Shown here: piece by piece, positions 60,729 through 64,000 of the stretch
Numbering within the stretch: position 1 is the stretch's first letter
Layout: each line of letters begins with the position of its first letter
Assembly (NCBI RefSeq): GCF_022758885.1
Contig: NZ_JALEBH010000001.1
Location: forward strand, 3,255,501 to 3,319,500
Length of the DNA stretch: 64,000 bases
From: Sphingobium sp. BYY-5
GTDB lineage: Bacteria > Pseudomonadota > Alphaproteobacteria > Sphingomonadales > Sphingomonadaceae
Direction: 5' to 3'
Position numbers and translations under genes: made by a program
The notes under the pieces: generated by a model
What the model was told of the DNA's origin: nothing
The model's database searches: none
What the model saw: only the letters and a program-made list of their open reading frames with translations

Positions 60729-62538
60729 TATGACCTTGTTGACCAGTCTCAAGGCGCTGCTGTTCGCTTTGCCGACCCAGGGTGCGGCCAAGGGTGATGC
60801 CGGCCTGCCGGCCGAAGGCGCGGGCGACTTCGCGCAATTGCTGGATGCAGTGAAGGGCGTCCCCGCCGCTGACGTGGCGGTGCCTGTTGCTGCGGCGCCG
60901 ATGGCGCCAGGGCAAGGTGCGAAGAGCGATCATGCGGCCAGCCTGGACTTGCCGGGCCATAGGCCTCCGAACTTTCCGTCGCAGCCGGTTATCATGGACG
61001 AGCGGCAGGTCGGCCGGCCGGAATTGCCCGCCCCATCGATCGATGCGGATAGCGACGCGGCAGCCCCGGCGTCGGACCCGGCTTTAGTCATTGCGGCTCC
61101 CTCGATCCCAATCGTTCGGCCGGGGGCCGCAGTTCCCTCCGATGAAGTCGATACGGCGCCTGCCGTGCCGCAACCGGCGACGCCGGTTCTGGCCGTCACG
61201 GTTCCGCCGGACTTGATCGTTCCGCCGGCGGTGGTAGCCGCTTTGCCCGACGCGGGCGGTATAGCGCCGACAGCGCCACAACCGGCGAGATTAACGGACT
61301 CCGTCCGTGCGGACATCGCTGTCGAAGGAGCGGTGGACGAAGCGCGGGACACGGCCGAAGGTGCCGATGAGCCGCGCGATGACGATAAGGTCGACGTGGT
61401 CAATTCTGCGCCTGAGATGATCGCGCCCATGCCCATCATAATGGTCGTGCCGGTCGCACAACCCGTGCCGGTTCCGGCCGCAACCGATCTGCCGACTGAC
61501 GGTACGCTCGCACCCGCAGCCCCTGTTGTCGCCGCGCCCGTGGTGTCGCCGCAGATCATTGTTCCGACACCGGCGCCGGCTTCTGTAGCGGAGCTATCTG
61601 TTCCGGTACGAGCGCCCGATCCACAGACGAACCTGGCTGCCGCGCCGCAGTCCGTGGACATGACGCCCGTGGACATGGCGCAGGTCTCCCACGATCCTGT
61701 TGCTGTTACGGCGCCCGACATGCCTGCGCCCGTCAAGGCGGAGGCGGTGTCGCTGCTCCAACTGGTCCGCGACCATATGAGCGCGCGGACTGCGTCGCGC
61801 TCGCAAGCTGGTGTGACCGGCGTCAAAACCAGCATGGCGAAGGATAGCGTCCCCGATATGATCGCGCAGCCGCCGGTCAACGACCGGACGGCCATGCCGA
61901 CACCGCTGGGGCAGACCATCGCCATGCCGGCGACGGGTGCTGCCATGGCTTCCGCCATACCTTCCGTGGACCTGTCCGCTTCGCTGAACATGCAAGTGGT
62001 GGACATGGGGGTGTCGGGCCAATGGATCGACGGTTTGGCGCGCGATATTGCCGGCCTGTCCGCCAATGGCGCGCAGGGGCGGTTCCAGATCAATGCCGAT
62101 CGGCTCGGTCCGATCCAGGTGGATATCCGCCAGGGCGAGGATGGCGCCGATGTCAGCCTGACCGTCGCCACCGAGGCGGCGGAACTGGCGTTGCGGCAGG
62201 ACAGCGACCGGCTGAAACTCGACGCCGGCCTGTTGGCGTTGCGGATCGGCGAGGTGAAGGTCGAGCGTGCGGCCCATGTCGCGGAAACCGCGCGGGCCGA
62301 TTCGACCGGCAACCAGGCGGGGTCGCAGCAGCAATCCCAGTCTCAGTCCCAGGGCCAATCCGCCGGCTGGCAGGGTCAGGGCATGGGCCAATCGTCCGCC
62401 CAGTCGCACATGCAGGGGCGGGGACAGCCGCGCGAAAATATCGCGCTTAACCATAAAGGCGACGGCGATCCGGCCGTTCTTAACCATGAACGGGTTGGCG
62501 ATAGCGCCGCCGACACGCGCCGCGCGCGCTATGCGTGA
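60721..62538 (+). CDS. fliK: Hook-length control protein FliK
   Basis: This 605-residue protein is low-complexity, Pro/Ala/Val-rich for the first ~430 residues. Its C-terminal domain (~440-520) has the Flg_hook domain pattern GRFQINADRLGPIQVDIRQGEDGADVSLTVATEAAELALRQDSDRLKLDAGLLALRIGEVKVE. It measures hook length and switches export specificity. A Gln/Ser-rich tail follows. The start ATG at 60721 is inside fliJ's last codons; 60730 is an alternative. Its long loose middle fits the ruler function. Confidence 0.88.
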   Translation: MSDMTLLTSLKALLFALPTQGAAKGDAGLPAEGAGDFAQLLDAVKGVPAADVAVPVAAAPMAPGQGAKSDHAASLDLPGHRPPNFPSQPVIMDERQVGRPELPAPSIDADSDAAAPASDPALVIAAPSIPIVRPGAAVPSDEVDTAPAVPQPATPVLAVTVPPDLIVPPAVVAALPDAGGIAPTAPQPARLTDSVRADIAVEGAVDEARDTAEGADEPRDDDKVDVVNSAPEMIAPMPIIMVVPVAQPVPVPAATDLPTDGTLAPAAPVVAAPVVSPQIIVPTPAPASVAELSVPVRAPDPQTNLAAAPQSVDMTPVDMAQVSHDPVAVTAPDMPAPVKAEAVSLLQLVRDHMSARTASRSQAGVTGVKTSMAKDSVPDMIAQPPVNDRTAMPTPLGQTIAMPATGAAMASAIPSVDLSASLNMQVVDMGVSGQWIDGLARDIAGLSANGAQGRFQINADRLGPIQVDIRQGEDGADVSLTVATEAAELALRQDSDRLKLDAGLLALRIGEVKVERAAHVAETARADSTGNQAGSQQQSQSQSQGQSAGWQGQGMGQSSAQSHMQGRGQPRENIALNHKGDGDPAVLNHERVGDSAADTRRARYA

Positions 62539-62567
62539 CTGGGCGCATTTTCCAGGGGACATGAAGC

Positions 62568-63173
62568 ATGAGCGACGAGCCTAAGGCCAAGAAGAAAAAG
62601 GGCGGGAGCATGAAGATGATCCTGCTGCTGGCCGTGGGCCTGGTTGTCGGCAGTGCGAGCGCGGCTGGCGGCCTTTATGCCGCCGGCTTCTTCGGACACA
62701 AAACCGAAGGGCCGAAGGAAGACCCCAACAAGCCCGTTCTGGTGCTGGCCGGCGAGAATGCGGAGGAAATCGCCAAGGCGCATGGCGGGGGCGCCGCGCA
62801 TCGCGGTGAACCGGGCAAGGGCATCGACCTGCCGACCCCGGCCAATCCGGTGGCCTATCAGGCCACCTATTTCCAGATGCAGGCGCCCTTCACGTCGAAC
62901 ATGACCGACACGGACGCCTTCGCCCAGATCTCGATCGCGGTGTCGACCTATTATGACATGCGCGTGATCGAAGCGATCAAGACGCATGAGATGGCGATCC
63001 GCAGCCAGGTGCTGATGATGCTGGCGCAACAGCCTGAGGAAATGCTCTCCACCCCGCAGGGCAAGCAGGTGCTGCAGGGCAAGATCAAGACGATTATCAA
63101 CGATGTTTTGAAGCAGAAGAGCGGCTATGGCGGCATTGATAACGTTTATTTTACCAATTTCGTTATTCAATAG
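62568..63173 (+). CDS. fliL: Flagellar basal-body associated protein FliL
   Basis: This 201-residue protein has a Lys-rich N-terminus, one membrane helix (residues ~14-37), and a periplasmic domain (~80-200) with FQMQAPFTSNMTDTDAFAQISIAVSTYYDMRVIEAIKTHEMAIRSQVLMMLAQQPEEML and the C-terminal TIINDVLKQKSGYGGIDNVYFTNFVIQ, both FliL features. FliL helps the stator act and holds it in the ring. Confidence 0.93.
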   Translation: MSDEPKAKKKKGGSMKMILLLAVGLVVGSASAAGGLYAAGFFGHKTEGPKEDPNKPVLVLAGENAEEIAKAHGGGAAHRGEPGKGIDLPTPANPVAYQATYFQMQAPFTSNMTDTDAFAQISIAVSTYYDMRVIEAIKTHEMAIRSQVLMMLAQQPEEMLSTPQGKQVLQGKIKTIINDVLKQKSGYGGIDNVYFTNFVIQ

Positions 63174-63185
63174 GGCAGCCTGAAA

Positions 63186-63207
63186 GGATCGGGATATCCC
63201 CTGATCC
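63186..63207 (+). other. Small hairpin between fliL and fliM
   Basis: GGATC/GATCC (63186-63190/63203-63207) enclose GGG and CCC (63191-63193/63198-63200) with an ATAT loop and a bulge. It may lower the level of fliM or act as an RNA processing site. Confidence 0.4.
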
Positions 63208-63227
63208 GATGCGGGCAGGGGATCAAG

Positions 63228-64000
63228 ATGACCGACGTTCAAACCTTCGCCTTCGGGCGGGGGGAATCGCAGGCGCCCGTGATGCTGTCCGGGCTGGACC
63301 GGCTGGGCGACAAGCTCGGCCGGCGTATCCGCGCCATCATAGAACCGATCGCGGGTGTGCGCCCCCATGTCGAGGGGCAGGAAGCCCGCGTGCTGGACTT
63401 CGGCGCCTGGTCGGCGCAGGTGCCCGCTTTCTGCAGCCTGTCCATCTATCGCCTGCTGCCGCTGAAGGGGCAGATGCTGTTGCGCATGGATGCGACCATG
63501 ATCTCGACCCTGGTGGACTGTTTCTATGGCGGCATCGGCAACCGTCCGCTGCCTGCCCGCGCCGAATTCACGCCCACAGAGGATCGGCTGATCGCGCGGT
63601 TGTGCGATTCGCTGATCGCGCGGCTGGTCGAGACCTGGGATGATGTCCTGCCGCTTGATCCCGGCCTGATCCTGCGTGAAAGCGGCATCGGCTATGCCGC
63701 CGCAGCACAACCCACCGACCAGATGGTTTTGCAGCGCTTCACGATTTCGCTGGTCCGCGATCAGCAATGGTCCATCGATCTGCTGTTCCCTCTGTCCGCA
63801 CTGCGCGCCGTCGAGGGGCTGGTGAGCACGAGGCTGCCGGTTGATGAAGAGCATTGCGATCCGGTCTGGCAGGCGCGCATCGCCCGCCGGATGCGCGACA
63901 TTCGCCTGCCCGCCCGTACCGTGCTGGCGCGTCCCAATCTCTCGCTGGCCGATCTGATGCAGCTCAAGGTCGGCGATGTCATTCCCGTGACGGTCGGCCG
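63228..64000 (+). CDS. fliM: Flagellar motor switch protein FliM (N-terminal part, runs off window)
   Basis: The ATG at 63228 opens a frame to the window's right edge, about 257 codons. The protein matches FliM: LDRLGDKLGRRIRAIIEPIAG, MLLRMDATMISTLVDCFYGG, DQQWSIDLLFPLSALRAVEGLVS and the start of the FliN-like domain. FliM normally begins with a CheY-binding peptide (LSQDEIDALL-like); here the first residues are MTDVQTFAFGRGESQAPVML and there is no such motif, nor an in-frame start upstream before a stop at 63171. Confidence 0.9.
   Translation, partial: MTDVQTFAFGRGESQAPVMLSGLDRLGDKLGRRIRAIIEPIAGVRPHVEGQEARVLDFGAWSAQVPAFCSLSIYRLLPLKGQMLLRMDATMISTLVDCFYGGIGNRPLPARAEFTPTEDRLIARLCDSLIARLVETWDDVLPLDPGLILRESGIGYAAAAQPTDQMVLQRFTISLVRDQQWSIDLLFPLSALRAVEGLVSTRLPVDEEHCDPVWQARIARRMRDIRLPARTVLARPNLSLADLMQLKVGDVIPVTVG

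Noticed and set aside
1..64000. tRNA, rRNA, CRISPR arrays, prophage, transposases
   Set aside because: Looked for on both strands by eye and none supported; a search with tRNAscan-type and CRISPR tools would be decisive.

Overview
This window is GC-rich, densely packed bacterial chromosome from an alphaproteobacterium. The style of its proteins points to the order Sphingomonadales (Sphingobium or Sphingomonas-like): a large TonB-dependent receptor with an Asn/Gln-rich beta-barrel, short compact flagellar proteins, GTG and TTG starts, and dispersed inverted repeats of the type common in sphingomonads. That assignment is inference; no rRNA, tRNA, CRISPR array, phage or transposase gene was seen.

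The first half (1-31,900) is core and housekeeping DNA. It begins in purM, followed by a PurN fused to a YjbR-like domain, a queuosine-precursor transporter and argB. Next come a GNAT enzyme and a tightly overlapping chain yggT-yggU-folD-secreted protein-marC. A TetR/DUF4188 pair follows with clear twin operators, then an OmpA-like lipoprotein, a CNNM/CorC-type transporter, cytochrome c and pheA. Further on are a di-iron hydroxylase, a thioredoxin/TPR chaperone, a Lon-N domain protein, a Trm112 protein, RidA, the TonB receptor, a TlpA-like lipoprotein and argH-(LptM-like)-lysA-siroheme synthase. The section ends with a TetR-controlled tripartite EmrAB/NodT efflux operon, an ABC-F ATPase and a frameshifted Sel1-repeat gene.

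The second half (31,980-64,000) is a nearly complete flagellar gene cluster that runs out of the window in fliM. Reading leftward are motAB, flgLKJIH-G and flgFEDCB. Reading rightward are a second, atypical proton-channel pair, flgA, flgM, a flgN-like gene, a lytic transglycosylase, flhA and fliA. Two osmoregulated-glucan genes (opgH, opgD/G) and the flagellin gene read leftward. A sigma-54 activator and fliEFGHIJKLM then read rightward. No chemotaxis genes lie in the window.

The main regulatory discovery is four near-perfect sigma-54 (-24/-12) promoters, in front of flgB, flgG, flgA and the transglycosylase-flhA-fliA unit. A fifth, weaker one precedes fliC. Together with the enhancer-binding protein at 53,960, the FliA sigma factor and FlgM, they outline a hierarchy in which sigma-54 drives hook and basal-body genes. 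They also settle the starts of two genes. Other points worth a second look are the TolQ/MotA-like plus OmpA-like pair beside flgA, a FliM without the CheY-binding peptide, an FlgH without a lipidation cysteine, and a siroheme synthase with a remnant methyltransferase tail.
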